A stretch of DNA of 64,000 bases from RUG572 sp964386385. Lineage in GTDB: Bacteria; Verrucomicrobiota; Kiritimatiellia; RFP12; UBA1067. The notes beneath the pieces were generated by a model. It saw only the letters and a program-made list of their open reading frames with translations. It did no database searches and had not been told where the DNA came from. Position 1 is the stretch's first letter; every line of letters begins with the position of its first letter. Where the stretch lies: the NCBI GenBank assembly GCA_964386385.1, contig CAYLRN010000007.1, positions 62,001 through 126,000 on the forward strand, written 5' to 3'. Positions 34,890 to 43,490 of this stretch are shown here, piece after piece. Made by a program: the position numbers and the translations under genes.

Positions 34890-34909
34890 TTGCTGGCGGA
34901 GAATGCACG

Positions 34910-37900
34910 ATGAAGAGACTTCTGGTGATGGCGGCTGTGGCCGCGGCGGTTCTCGCCTGCCGGGCGGAGAGCCGCAAGGACAGGGCGATCAGGCGCCTTC
35001 AGGCAGTCAAGGCGGAGAGCGTGCGCATGGCGTGGGCCGACATGGCGAAGCGCTGGCCGGACAGGTTCGAGGCGAACCCCGCCTGGCTGCGCGACTTCGA
35101 GAAGACGCAGAAGCGTCTGCTTGACTCGATGATGGGCGACTGGGGGCCCTACTACGGCGAACTCGAGCCGGTCGCCGGCGCGGAGAAGTTCCTCGCCGAC
35201 CTGCGCGCGCGCCTCCTCTCCAACCCTCTCCTCGACTGCGACAGGCTGCTCGTCGTCCGCCGCCGCCCCGACCGGCTCGGCCTCCACCAGAACTGGCAGC
35301 AGCCGCGCGACGTCGCAAGCTGTCAGAACGAACTCGGCATCCTCTCCAACCTGCGCGCCGCCCCGTCGTTCGCCGCCGCAGACGAGACGAAGAGCGGCTA
35401 CATCGGCGAGCTCTGCCTCCACTGGGACGGACGGCGCGTGATGTACACGAGAAGGACGGACCGCACGGACAGGCCGCCGAAGTCGCGCGGCTCGCGTCCC
35501 GTGGAGACGATCGACCGCGTCTTCGAGCTCGACCTCTCCCGGCCCGGCGCGAAGCCGCGCGAACTGCCGCTCATCCCCGACGCCGACGTCAACTGCTACG
35601 CCGGCTGCTACCTCCCCGACGGCGCCGTCATCTTCATCTCCGACGCCTCCATGGTCGGCGTCCCCTGCGTTGTCGGACACAGCTGGGTGGGAAGCCTCTA
35701 CCGCAGGGAGCCCGACGGCGCGATCCGCCGCCTGACGTTCGACCAGGACAACAACTGGTGCCCCAACGTCATGCCCGACGGGCGAGTCATGTTTCTCCAC
35801 TGGGAGTACGCCGACATCACCCACTACTGCTCGCGCATCCTCTTCACGATGAACCCGGACGGCACCACGCAGCGCGCCTGCTACGGCAGCGATTCCTACT
35901 GGCCGAACGCGCTCTTCAACGCCCGCCCATGCCCCGACAACCCCGACATGTTCACGGCCATTGTCACAGGACATCACGGCCAGCCCCGCTACGGCGAGCT
36001 GACGCTCTTCGACGTGAACAGGGGGCGCAAGCGCGCGGACGGCGTCGTCCAGCGCTTCACCGAGCGCGGAAAGAAGGTGGAGCCGATCGTGCGCGACCGC
36101 CTGGCGGACTACTCCTGGCCGAAGTTCTGCCACCCCTGGCCGCTGTCCTCGTCGTACGTCGTCGTCGCCGCGCGTCCGACGGAGAAGGACGGCTGGGGAC
36201 TCTACCTCGCGGACGAGTTCGACAACCTGACGCCCATCGTCGAGGACGCCGCCAACGTCTACATGGAGCCGATTCCCCTGCAGCCGGCGAAGACGCCGCC
36301 CGTGATCGCGTCCCGCGTCGACCCCGCCTCCACCACCGGCCTCATGAAGGTCACGGACGTCTACGACGGTCTCGGCCTCCGCGGCGTCCCGCGCGGGACG
36401 GTCAAGTCCCTGCGCCTCTACACCTATTCGTTCGCCTACCGCTGGATGGGCGGCGAGACCGACCACCACGGTCTCGACGGTCCATGGGACATAAAGCGAA
36501 TCATCGGCACCGTCCCGGTCGAGGCCGACGGCTCCGCCTACTTCACCGTGCCCGCGAACCTTCCCGTCTCCATCCAGCCGCTCGACGCCAAGGGCCGCGC
36601 CGTGCAGCTCATGCGCAGCTGGACGCAGTCGATGCCGGGTGAAATGGCCTCGTGCAGCGGCTGCCACGAGGAGAACCAGGCCAGCGCCGGGCCGAACCAC
36701 CGCCTTTTGGCAATGGAGCGCAAGGCCTCCGCGATAAAGCCCTGGCACGGGCCCGAGCGCGGCTTCGACTTCCGCCGAGAAGTGCAGCCCGTCCTGGACC
36801 GCTACTGCGTCTCGTGCCACGACGGAAAGTCGAAGCTCGACCTGACGGACCGCCCGGAGATCTGCATCAAGACGAAGGAGACGTACTACATGAACGACGG
36901 CTTCTTCCCGCCGTCGTACGTTGCCCTCTGCTCGTACGTACGCAACCACACGCAGGAGGGGGACAACGACGTCCTCTCGCCCTGCGACGTCGCGGCGGAC
37001 ACCACCGCGCTCGTGCAACTGCTCGAAAACGGACACCACGGCGTGCGGCTGGACGACGAGGCGTGGGACCGCATCGACACCTGGATTGACCTCAACCGCA
37101 TGGGACACGGCACGTGGCACGAAACCGTCGGCACCAACCGCGTCGCCCATTTCGCCGCCCGCCGCGCCGACCTCCAGAAACGCTATGCGAACGTCGTCGA
37201 GGACCACGAGAGGACGTACGGCATGGCCGTTCTGAAGACGCCCGCGCTTTCGCGCCTCCCCGCGCCGCCGAAGCCCGCCCCCGCGAAGATCCTTTCCGTC
37301 GGAACGCGCTCCGAACCGCTGCGCAGGACTCTCGACCTCGGCGGCGGAGTGTCCGTGGAGCTCGCGCGCATCCCCGCCGGACGCTACGTGGACGCCTCGG
37401 GCGCGGAGGTGGAGATCGCGCGTCCGTACTGGATGGGCGTGGACGAGATAACGAACGAGCAGTACCGCCGCCTTGTGCCGTCGCACGACAGCGGACTTGA
37501 GCGCGGCGAGTTCATGCAGTTCACAGAGCAGGAGCGCGGATACCCGCTGAACGAGCCGGACCAGCCCGTCGTGCGCGTCTCCCGCGACGAGGCCGCCGCC
37601 TACTGCGCCGCGCTTGCGAAGAAGACGGGCGCGAAGGTGCGCCTGCCATCTGGCGGCGAATGGGAATGGGCCGCGCGCGCCGGCGCCGCGACGCCGCTCT
37701 GGTGGGGCGACCGCGACGTGGACTTCTCGAAGAAGGGCAACCTGGCGGACAGGACGTTCCGCCGGCAGGACCGCTTCCGGGCGAACGTCCCCGGCATGGC
37801 CGTCCCGCCGTGGCGTCCGGCCGACGAGCGTTTTGACGACGGCTACCGCGTGAGCGCGCCCGTGGCGGCGTTCGAGCCGAATGCGTGGGGACTGCGCAAC

Positions 37901-38104
37901 GCGCACGGGAACGTCTGGGAGTGGACGGCGGACGTCGTCTCCAACCGCCCCTTCGCCCGCCAGCCCGACGATGCGCCGCGCGCAGTCGCCCGCGGCGGCT
38001 CGTGCTGGAGCCGTCCGAAGGACGCCGGCTTCGCCGCTCGCGTCTCCTACCGCACCTGGCAGAAGGTCCACGACGTCGGCTTCCGCGTCCTCGTCGAGGA
38101 ATGA
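34910..38104 (+). CDS. Secreted HzsA-like c-type cytochrome fused to a SUMF1 domain
   Basis: 1064 residues with a signal peptide (MKRLLVMAAVAAAVLACRAE). Residues about 130-560 resemble the beta-propeller-rich region of hydrazine synthase alpha-like (HzsA-related) proteins of Planctomycetes and Verrucomicrobia. Two c-type heme motifs follow: CSGCH at about 582-586 and CVSCH at about 633-637. The C-terminal 250 residues (about 818-1062) form a SUMF1/formylglycine-enzyme-like domain with G-V-D-E-I-T-N-E-Q-Y-R-R, N-A-H-G-N-V-W-E-W-T and R-G-G-S-C-W. The canonical cysteine pair of catalytic FGE is not in place, so this domain may be structural or binding. Hydrazine chemistry is not implied; a periplasmic electron-transfer role is inferred. 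Confidence 0.75.
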   Translation: MKRLLVMAAVAAAVLACRAESRKDRAIRRLQAVKAESVRMAWADMAKRWPDRFEANPAWLRDFEKTQKRLLDSMMGDWGPYYGELEPVAGAEKFLADLRARLLSNPLLDCDRLLVVRRRPDRLGLHQNWQQPRDVASCQNELGILSNLRAAPSFAAADETKSGYIGELCLHWDGRRVMYTRRTDRTDRPPKSRGSRPVETIDRVFELDLSRPGAKPRELPLIPDADVNCYAGCYLPDGAVIFISDASMVGVPCVVGHSWVGSLYRREPDGAIRRLTFDQDNNWCPNVMPDGRVMFLHWEYADITHYCSRILFTMNPDGTTQRACYGSDSYWPNALFNARPCPDNPDMFTAIVTGHHGQPRYGELTLFDVNRGRKRADGVVQRFTERGKKVEPIVRDRLADYSWPKFCHPWPLSSSYVVVAARPTEKDGWGLYLADEFDNLTPIVEDAANVYMEPIPLQPAKTPPVIASRVDPASTTGLMKVTDVYDGLGLRGVPRGTVKSLRLYTYSFAYRWMGGETDHHGLDGPWDIKRIIGTVPVEADGSAYFTVPANLPVSIQPLDAKGRAVQLMRSWTQSMPGEMASCSGCHEENQASAGPNHRLLAMERKASAIKPWHGPERGFDFRREVQPVLDRYCVSCHDGKSKLDLTDRPEICIKTKETYYMNDGFFPPSYVALCSYVRNHTQEGDNDVLSPCDVAADTTALVQLLENGHHGVRLDDEAWDRIDTWIDLNRMGHGTWHETVGTNRVAHFAARRADLQKRYANVVEDHERTYGMAVLKTPALSRLPAPPKPAPAKILSVGTRSEPLRRTLDLGGGVSVELARIPAGRYVDASGAEVEIARPYWMGVDEITNEQYRRLVPSHDSGLERGEFMQFTEQERGYPLNEPDQPVVRVSRDEAAAYCAALAKKTGAKVRLPSGGEWEWAARAGAATPLWWGDRDVDFSKKGNLADRTFRRQDRFRANVPGMAVPPWRPADERFDDGYRVSAPVAAFEPNAWGLRNAHGNVWEWTADVVSNRPFARQPDDAPRAVARGGSCWSRPKDAGFAARVSYRTWQKVHDVGFRVLVEE

Positions 38105-38129
38105 GCGGCGACGTCCCCGATTCGCGTTC

Positions 38130-38158
38130 TTGCGTTTCATGCCTTGAAAGTGTATAAT
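38130..38158 (+). promoter_or_regulatory. Promoter of the class II aldolase gene
   Basis: TTGCGT (38130-38135), 17 bp, TATAAT (38153-38158). Confidence 0.8.
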
Positions 38159-38190
38159 GGCAGCCATTCTTTTTCACGAAAGGAAGAACA

Positions 38191-39195
38191 ATGAAGGAAG
38201 TCAGCTACAAGGAACTTGGCCTCGTCAACACGAAGGAGATGTTTGCGAAGGCCGTTAAGGGCGGATATGCGATTCCGGCCTTCAACTTCAACACGATGGA
38301 GCAGATGCAGGCCATCGTCCAGGCCGCCGTCGAGACGAAGTCGCCCGTCATCATGCAGGTCTCCAAGGGCGCGCGCAAGTACGCCAACCCCACGATCCTC
38401 CGCTACATGGCGCAGGGCGCGGTCGAATACGCCAAGGAACTGGGCTGCGCCAATCCGCAGATCGTCCTTCACCTCGACCACGGCGACAGCTTCGAGACGT
38501 GCAAGAGCTGCATCGACATGGGCTTCTCCAGCGTCATGATCGACGGCTCGTCCCTTCCCTTCGAGAAGAACATCGAAGTCACGAAGCAGGTCGTCGACTA
38601 CGCGCACGCGCACGACGTCACGGTTGAGGCCGAGCTCGGCGTCCTGGCCGGCGTCGAGGACGAAGTCGCCGCCGAGGAGAGCCACTACACTAAGCCGGAG
38701 GAAGTGATCGAGTTCGCCACGAAGACGGGCTGCGACTCCCTCGCCATCTCGATTGGCACGTCCCACGGCGCCTACAAGTTCAAGCCGGAGCAGTGCACGC
38801 GCGACCCCAAGACGGGCAAGCTCGTCCCGCCGCCGCTGGCGTTCGACGTCCTCGCCGAAATCGAGAAGAAGCTCCCCGGCTTCCCGATTGTCCTCCACGG
38901 CTCGTCCTCCGTCCCGCAGGACGAGGTCGACACGATCAACAAGTTCGGCGGCAAGCTCCCCGACGCGGTGGGCATCCCCGAAGAGCAGCTTCGCCAGGCA
39001 GCGAAGAGCGCCGTGTGCAAGATCAACATCGACTCCGACTCCCGCCTCGCGATGACGGCCGCCATCCGCCAGCACTTCGCGGAGCATCCGGACCACTTCG
39101 ACCCGCGCCAGTACCTCACCCCCGCGCGCGACAACATGAAGAAGATGTACGTCCACAAGATCGTCAACGTGCTTGGCTCCAACGACAAGCTGTAA
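38191..39195 (+). CDS. fba: Class II fructose-bisphosphate aldolase
   Basis: 334 residues. It catalyses reversible cleavage of fructose 1,6-bisphosphate in glycolysis and gluconeogenesis with a catalytic zinc. HLDHGDSFETC (about 92-102) contains the proton-donor Asp and zinc-ligand His. EAELGVLAG (about 148-156), GTSHGAYKF (about 191-199) and LHGSSSVPQDE (about 235-245) provide the remaining zinc and phosphate contacts. It has its own strong promoter, as expected for a highly expressed enzyme. Related enzymes act on tagatose or sedoheptulose bisphosphate, but the general match is best to Fba. Confidence 0.92.
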   Translation: MKEVSYKELGLVNTKEMFAKAVKGGYAIPAFNFNTMEQMQAIVQAAVETKSPVIMQVSKGARKYANPTILRYMAQGAVEYAKELGCANPQIVLHLDHGDSFETCKSCIDMGFSSVMIDGSSLPFEKNIEVTKQVVDYAHAHDVTVEAELGVLAGVEDEVAAEESHYTKPEEVIEFATKTGCDSLAISIGTSHGAYKFKPEQCTRDPKTGKLVPPPLAFDVLAEIEKKLPGFPIVLHGSSSVPQDEVDTINKFGGKLPDAVGIPEEQLRQAAKSAVCKINIDSDSRLAMTAAIRQHFAEHPDHFDPRQYLTPARDNMKKMYVHKIVNVLGSNDKL

Positions 39196-39366
39196 GGTCT
39201 TGAATCCGGTTCCCGAACGACGGGAAGCAGGACAGGGGCGTCGTCCGGTCACGGTCGGCGTCCCTGGCTTTCGTTGAAGGAATGGCGCTGCGTGCTGGAA
39301 TGCCGCCTGTTCGGCGGCGAATGATGAAGGGCGGAATGCATGGAAGACATGGAATGCACGGAATAC

Positions 39367-40563
39367 ATGGACACGATCACATTGGCATTCGACCGCGACT
39401 ATCCGACGCGGCGTCGCCATCCGTGGGTGTTCTCCGGCGCTGTCTATCTTCGCGAGGGATGCCCGGTGCGTGGGGGGACGGTGCGGGTCTGCAACGCGAA
39501 GGGCGAGACGCTGGGATACGGCAGCTATTCCTCCAGAAGCCAGATTCGCGTAAGGATGCTTTCCTTCAACGCGGCGAAATGCCCTGACGACGAATTTGTC
39601 GCGGGACTCGTCTCCGCCGCCGTCGCGCGCCGGGCCGCCTTCCGCGCCACTGGGACGACGAACGCGATGCGGCTCGTCAACGCGGAGAGCGACGGACTCC
39701 CCGGCGTCGTCGCCGACGAATACGACGGCTGGGTCGTCGTCCAGCTGGCGAGCGCGGGCGCGGAGTTCTGGAAGAAGGCGATCGTCTCCGCCCTCATGGA
39801 CTCCGTGCCCGGCTGCAAGGGCGTCTACAACCGCAGCGACGTCGCGTCGCGGAGGCACGAGGGGCTTAAGGAGGAGACGGGACTTCTCGCCGGCGACGAG
39901 CCGCCCGAGCTCATTGAAGTGCACGAGGGCGCCATCCGATATCTCGTGGACGTCAGGCATGGACACAAGACCGGCTTCTACCTCGACCAGCGCGAAGCCC
40001 GCGCGCAGGTCGCCGCCTACGCCGCCGGCGCGGACGTCCTCAACTGCTTCTCCTACACCGGCGGGTTCGGGCTTTCCGCGCTCGCCGGCGGCGCCGCGCA
40101 TGTCACGCACCTCGACGTCTCCGCTTCGGCGCTTGAACTTGCGCGGCGCAACACGGAACTCTGCGGCGAACGTTTCATGGGACGCAGCGAGTTCGTGGAG
40201 GCCGACGTCTTCAAGCAGCTCCGCCTCTATCGCGACATGAGGCGCAGTTTCGACCTTATCGTGCTCGATCCGCCGAAGTTCGCGGACACGAAGAAGGGTC
40301 TGATGCGCGCCGCGCGCGGCTACAAGGACATCAACCTCCTGGCGATGAAGCTCCTGCGCCCAGGCGGCGTCCTCGCCACGTTCTCCTGCTCCGGCGCGGT
40401 GACGCCCGAGCTCTTCGGCAAGATCTGCGCCGAGGCCGCTTTCGACGCCCGACGCGACTTCCAGGTCATTGCGCAGACGCGCCAGGCCGCCGACCACCCC
40501 GTCTCGCTTTCCTTCCCCGAAGGCCTCTACCTGAAGGGGCTTCTCCTCCGCTCGTCGTCGTGA
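39367..40563 (+). CDS. rlmI: 23S rRNA m5C methyltransferase, RlmI-like
   Basis: 398 residues from the ATG at 39367, chosen because it leaves 16 residues before the conserved RRHPWVFSGAV, as in E. coli RlmI; an in-frame ATG at 39340 would add nine residues. The N-terminal PUA domain (about 10-85) is followed by a Rossmann SAM-methyltransferase domain with L-N-C-F-S-Y-T-G-G-F (about 220-229), D-P-P-K-F-A (about 300-305) and a catalytic-type F-S-C-S-G (about 342-346). RlmI methylates C1962 of 23S rRNA. The upstream DNA has a degenerate CATGGAATGC-like repetition. Confidence 0.88.
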   Translation: MDTITLAFDRDYPTRRRHPWVFSGAVYLREGCPVRGGTVRVCNAKGETLGYGSYSSRSQIRVRMLSFNAAKCPDDEFVAGLVSAAVARRAAFRATGTTNAMRLVNAESDGLPGVVADEYDGWVVVQLASAGAEFWKKAIVSALMDSVPGCKGVYNRSDVASRRHEGLKEETGLLAGDEPPELIEVHEGAIRYLVDVRHGHKTGFYLDQREARAQVAAYAAGADVLNCFSYTGGFGLSALAGGAAHVTHLDVSASALELARRNTELCGERFMGRSEFVEADVFKQLRLYRDMRRSFDLIVLDPPKFADTKKGLMRAARGYKDINLLAMKLLRPGGVLATFSCSGAVTPELFGKICAEAAFDARRDFQVIAQTRQAADHPVSLSFPEGLYLKGLLLRSSS

Positions 40564-40603
40564 CGGCGGCTATGTCCGTCAACTTGCAACTTGGAGAGAC
40601 CTG

Positions 40604-41245
40604 ATGTTCGAGCCACAGCCATTTGAACGGTCAAAGCACGTCTACCAATGCGACGCTTTCAGCGAACTGCTGAAGGATGCTGTTCGTTTTTTCCACGGAA
40701 CGCCGGTCTGCGCATTTCCGCCCGGGGAAAGGTTCGTTGGCGCGGGCGTCTATGCGCTGTACTACATTGGCAAAACGGGCTTGTATGGAAAGTTTGGGCA
40801 GGAAATAAATCGAGAGGAGTATCGTCTGCCCATCTATGTCGGCAAGGCCGAACCGTCTGGCTGGCGGCAGAGCAGAGTCGCGGTCTCGGAGAAGTCCGGC
40901 GGCAAGTTGTTTGAGCGCCTGTCCCAGCACGCGCGGAACGTGAACTGCGCAAGGAATCTTGACTTGGGCGATTTCGTGTGCCGGCTGATGATTCTTGAGG
41001 GCGCTGTCGCGGCCATGATCGCCTCCATAGAGGCGGCGTTGATCGCCATGCATCGTCCGCTATGGAACAGCGTGATAGACGGCTTCGGCAATCACAATCC
41101 CGGCAGGGAGAGGCTTACCGGCAAGATCACGCAGTGGGACGCCTTGCATCCGGGGCGGCCGTGGGTGAAGGAGATGTCGGGCGAGGCGCCCGATCCGAAA
41201 ACGCTGAACAGGCGTGTAAAAGACTATTTGGCCGGAATGCGATGA
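40604..41245 (+). CDS. Eco29kI-family GIY-YIG restriction endonuclease
   Basis: 213 residues, the size of R.Eco29kI. The GIY-YIG motif appears as G-V-Y-A-L-Y-Y-I-G (about 47-55) with a second strand L-P-I-Y-V-G-K-A (about 73-80). Arg residues and H-x-x-N downstream (LSQHARNVN, about 106-114) and the C-terminal N-P-G-R are in the expected places. The methyltransferase gene overlaps its stop by 4 bp, matching the endonuclease-then-methylase order of Eco29kI, which cuts CCGCGG. The same specificity is inferred only. GGAGAG lies 6 nt upstream of the ATG. Codon use is less GC-biased than in flanking genes, suggesting horizontal transfer. Confidence 0.85.
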   Translation: MFEPQPFERSKHVYQCDAFSELLKDAVRFFHGTPVCAFPPGERFVGAGVYALYYIGKTGLYGKFGQEINREEYRLPIYVGKAEPSGWRQSRVAVSEKSGGKLFERLSQHARNVNCARNLDLGDFVCRLMILEGAVAAMIASIEAALIAMHRPLWNSVIDGFGNHNPGRERLTGKITQWDALHPGRPWVKEMSGEAPDPKTLNRRVKDYLAGMR

Positions 41246-42252
41246 GAAGCCTTGAACTGTTCAGCGGTTGCGGCGGACTGGCGAAAGGCCTTGAGCAGGC
41301 GGGTTTTGAGCATTGCGCCTTCGTTGAGTTCAACAGATGGGCGTGCGAGAGCCTGCGCGCGAACTTCGATCCGTCACTTGTCCATGAAGTCGATGTTCGG
41401 GCGTTCGACTTCAAGACCGTGGGAAATGTCGATTTGATTGCGGGAGGGCCGCCTTGTCAGCCATTTTCCCTGGGCGGACTGTCACGCGCCCACGAGGATG
41501 AGCGGGACATGTTTCCGCAGGCCATCAGAGCCGTTAACGAGCTTGCGCCAAAGGGCTTTGTCTTCGAGAACGTCAAGGGGCTGCTTCGAAAGAGCTTCTC
41601 CGATTATTTCGAGTACGTTGTCCTGCGTCTGACGTATCCGCGACAGGCGTCCTCCGCCGGCATGGTCTGGAAGGAGCATCTGTCCGAATTGCGCAAAATC
41701 GATTTCGCGGCGTATGGCGGATTGAAGTACGACATGCAGTATCGGCTGCTCAACGCAGTCGACTATGGGGTGCCCCAGCGCAGGGAGCGCGTGTTCATCG
41801 TCGGAATTCGACAGGACCTTGGACTGAAGTGGGAGTGGCCTGCCAAGGAGTCGAGAATGGCGACGATCGCGGACGCCATAGGAAGACTGCCCGATCCGCG
41901 GAGCGACCACGGCCTTGACGACCATGTTTTCGTCGATGGCGCTCGCGAATATCCAGGGCATACCGGCAGCGACTACAACAAGCCCAGCAAGACGATAAAG
42001 GCAGGCGCCCATGGTGTTCCCGGAGGGGAGAACATGATTCGGTTTCCCAATGGACTGCTGCGCTACATGACCGTCCACGAGGCAAAGGTCATCCAGTCGT
42101 TTCCCGACGACTATCGCATTTGCGGTTCGTGGGGCGAGGCATTGCGGCAGATCGGGAATGCCGTCCCCGTCCGCCTTGCGCGGCTGGTCGGGGAGCGGAT
42201 GATGCAGACGCTTGGCGGTTTCTCCCACGCCCCCCGCTGCGCGTTTCCGTAA
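41242..42252 (+). CDS. C5-cytosine DNA methyltransferase of the Eco29kI-type system
   Basis: 336 residues from the ATG at 41242 that overlaps the endonuclease stop (ATGA). All core m5C motifs are visible: motif I L-E-L-F-S-G-C-G-G-L (about 4-13), motif IV G-G-P-P-C-Q-P-F-S with the catalytic Cys (about 68-76), motif VI F-E-N-V-K-G, motif VIII Q-R-R-E-R-V-F-I-V-G and motif X I-G-N-A-V-P. The target-recognition region lies between VIII and IX. It protects the host site from the linked endonuclease. Transcription presumably starts before the endonuclease gene. Confidence 0.93.
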   Translation: MRSLELFSGCGGLAKGLEQAGFEHCAFVEFNRWACESLRANFDPSLVHEVDVRAFDFKTVGNVDLIAGGPPCQPFSLGGLSRAHEDERDMFPQAIRAVNELAPKGFVFENVKGLLRKSFSDYFEYVVLRLTYPRQASSAGMVWKEHLSELRKIDFAAYGGLKYDMQYRLLNAVDYGVPQRRERVFIVGIRQDLGLKWEWPAKESRMATIADAIGRLPDPRSDHGLDDHVFVDGAREYPGHTGSDYNKPSKTIKAGAHGVPGGENMIRFPNGLLRYMTVHEAKVIQSFPDDYRICGSWGEALRQIGNAVPVRLARLVGERMMQTLGGFSHAPRCAFP

Positions 42253-42269
42253 AACCCCTTTGAAGTCTC

Positions 42270-42299
42270 TTGCATTCCATCGGGGGCATGTGCTTTAAT
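42270..42299 (+). promoter_or_regulatory. Promoter of the nrnA-like gene (leaderless)
   Basis: TTGCAT (42270-42275), 18 bp, TTTAAT (42294-42299). The ATG at 42309 begins 9 nt after the -10 box, so the transcript would have almost no 5' leader. Confidence 0.55.
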
Positions 42300-42308
42300 A
42301 TTGGCCTC

Positions 42309-43490
42309 ATGACGCAAGTAGAAGAGAAGAAGAGATTCAAGGCCGCAGAGGAGCTGCTGGCGAAGTCGAAGCGCATCCTGATTTCCGGACACCTCAGCCC
42401 GGACGGCGATTCGCTCGGATGCATGATCGCGATGTCGCGGATGCTCCGCGCCGCAGGGCACGAGGCGTTCGCCGCGGCGGACCGCCACACCCTCGGCAAG
42501 CTGGGCTTCCTGGAGGGCGTGGACGACCTTCTGCCGCTTCGCTCCCTGCGGCGGAAGAAGTTCGACCTGTTCATATACGTCGACGCCGCGGCGCCGAACC
42601 GCCTCCCGCCGGAAGTGCGCCCGTTCGCGGAAAAACTGCCGACGATCACGTTCGACCACCACGCGACGAGCGTGGAGGCCGGGAACGTGTCGGTCATCCA
42701 GCCGGGCGTGTCGTCCGCCGCCGAGGTCGTCTGGCGCTTCGCGAAGTGGATGGAATGGCCTCTCGACCGCGCGATCGCCGAGGCCCTCTGGGTGGCGATG
42801 GTTACGGACACCGGGCGCTTCGCCTACGAGTCCACGACCCCCGCCACTCTCCGCGCCGCGTGCGACCTTCTCAAGCACGGCGTCCGCACGGCGTGGATAA
42901 ACGACGTCATCTACTGCTCCTTCCCGTGCAAGGCGATGGAGCTCAAGCGGCGCGCGTGGCGCTCGCTCCACATCTGGAAGAACCGGAAGGTGGCCGAGGT
43001 CACGCTCTCCCGCGACGACTTCCGCGAAGTGCGCGGCACGAAGGCGGAGGCGGAGGACGTGATAGAGATTCCCCGTCAGGTGGCCCGCAACGGAATCGCG
43101 CTCTTCTTCTACCAGATCCCCGACCGGACGAAGGAGACGCGCGTCTCGATCAGGACGCGCCCGCCGTGGGACGCGACCGCCCTTGCCGCGCAGTTCGGCG
43201 GCGGCGGACACGTCCGCGCCGCGGGCTGCACCATCACCGGCAGCATCGGCGTCGCCAAGCGGCAGATGCGCAAGGCCGTGCGCGACATGCTTTCCAACAA
43301 GAAGAAGCCTGCAGACGCGGCGGCGCAGCCCGCCCCCGCGCCGGCTACGCACAGACCACCGCAGGACGCCGACGCCGCAAAGGCCAAAAGGGACGACGCA
43401 AGGCCTGCGAAGGACGACGCCAGACCGAAGGAAGCCGCAAAGCCTGCGAAGGAGTCGCCAAAGGACGCTCCAAAGGATTCGGTAAAATGA
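42309..43490 (+). CDS. nrnA: DHH/DHHA1 phosphoesterase, NrnA-like
   Basis: 393 residues. DHH motifs are I-S-G-H-L-S-P-D-G-D-S-L-G (about 25-37), Y-V-D-A-A-A (about 84-89), F-D-H-H-A-T (about 107-112) and a DHHA1 G-G-G-G-H-V-R-A-A-G (about 297-306). NrnA degrades nanoRNA and 3'-phosphoadenosine 5'-phosphate. The last 65-70 residues are Ala/Lys/Pro/Asp-rich low complexity, absent from typical NrnA. The ATG at 42309 is chosen because upstream codons overlap the promoter. There is no Shine-Dalgarno. The following gene starts inside its stop (ATGA). Confidence 0.85.
   Translation: MTQVEEKKRFKAAEELLAKSKRILISGHLSPDGDSLGCMIAMSRMLRAAGHEAFAAADRHTLGKLGFLEGVDDLLPLRSLRRKKFDLFIYVDAAAPNRLPPEVRPFAEKLPTITFDHHATSVEAGNVSVIQPGVSSAAEVVWRFAKWMEWPLDRAIAEALWVAMVTDTGRFAYESTTPATLRAACDLLKHGVRTAWINDVIYCSFPCKAMELKRRAWRSLHIWKNRKVAEVTLSRDDFREVRGTKAEAEDVIEIPRQVARNGIALFFYQIPDRTKETRVSIRTRPPWDATALAAQFGGGGHVRAAGCTITGSIGVAKRQMRKAVRDMLSNKKKPADAAAQPAPAPATHRPPQDADAAKAKRDDARPAKDDARPKEAAKPAKESPKDAPKDSVK

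Noticed and set aside
37360..38100. Active formylglycine-generating enzyme for sulfatase maturation
   Set aside because: The expected active-site cysteine pair is not seen near the RGGSCW motif, and no sulfatase gene lies nearby.
34910..38104. True hydrazine synthase (anammox)
   Set aside because: Only one HzsA-like protein is present, fused to SUMF1, with no beta or gamma subunit genes and a heterotrophic gut-like gene set.
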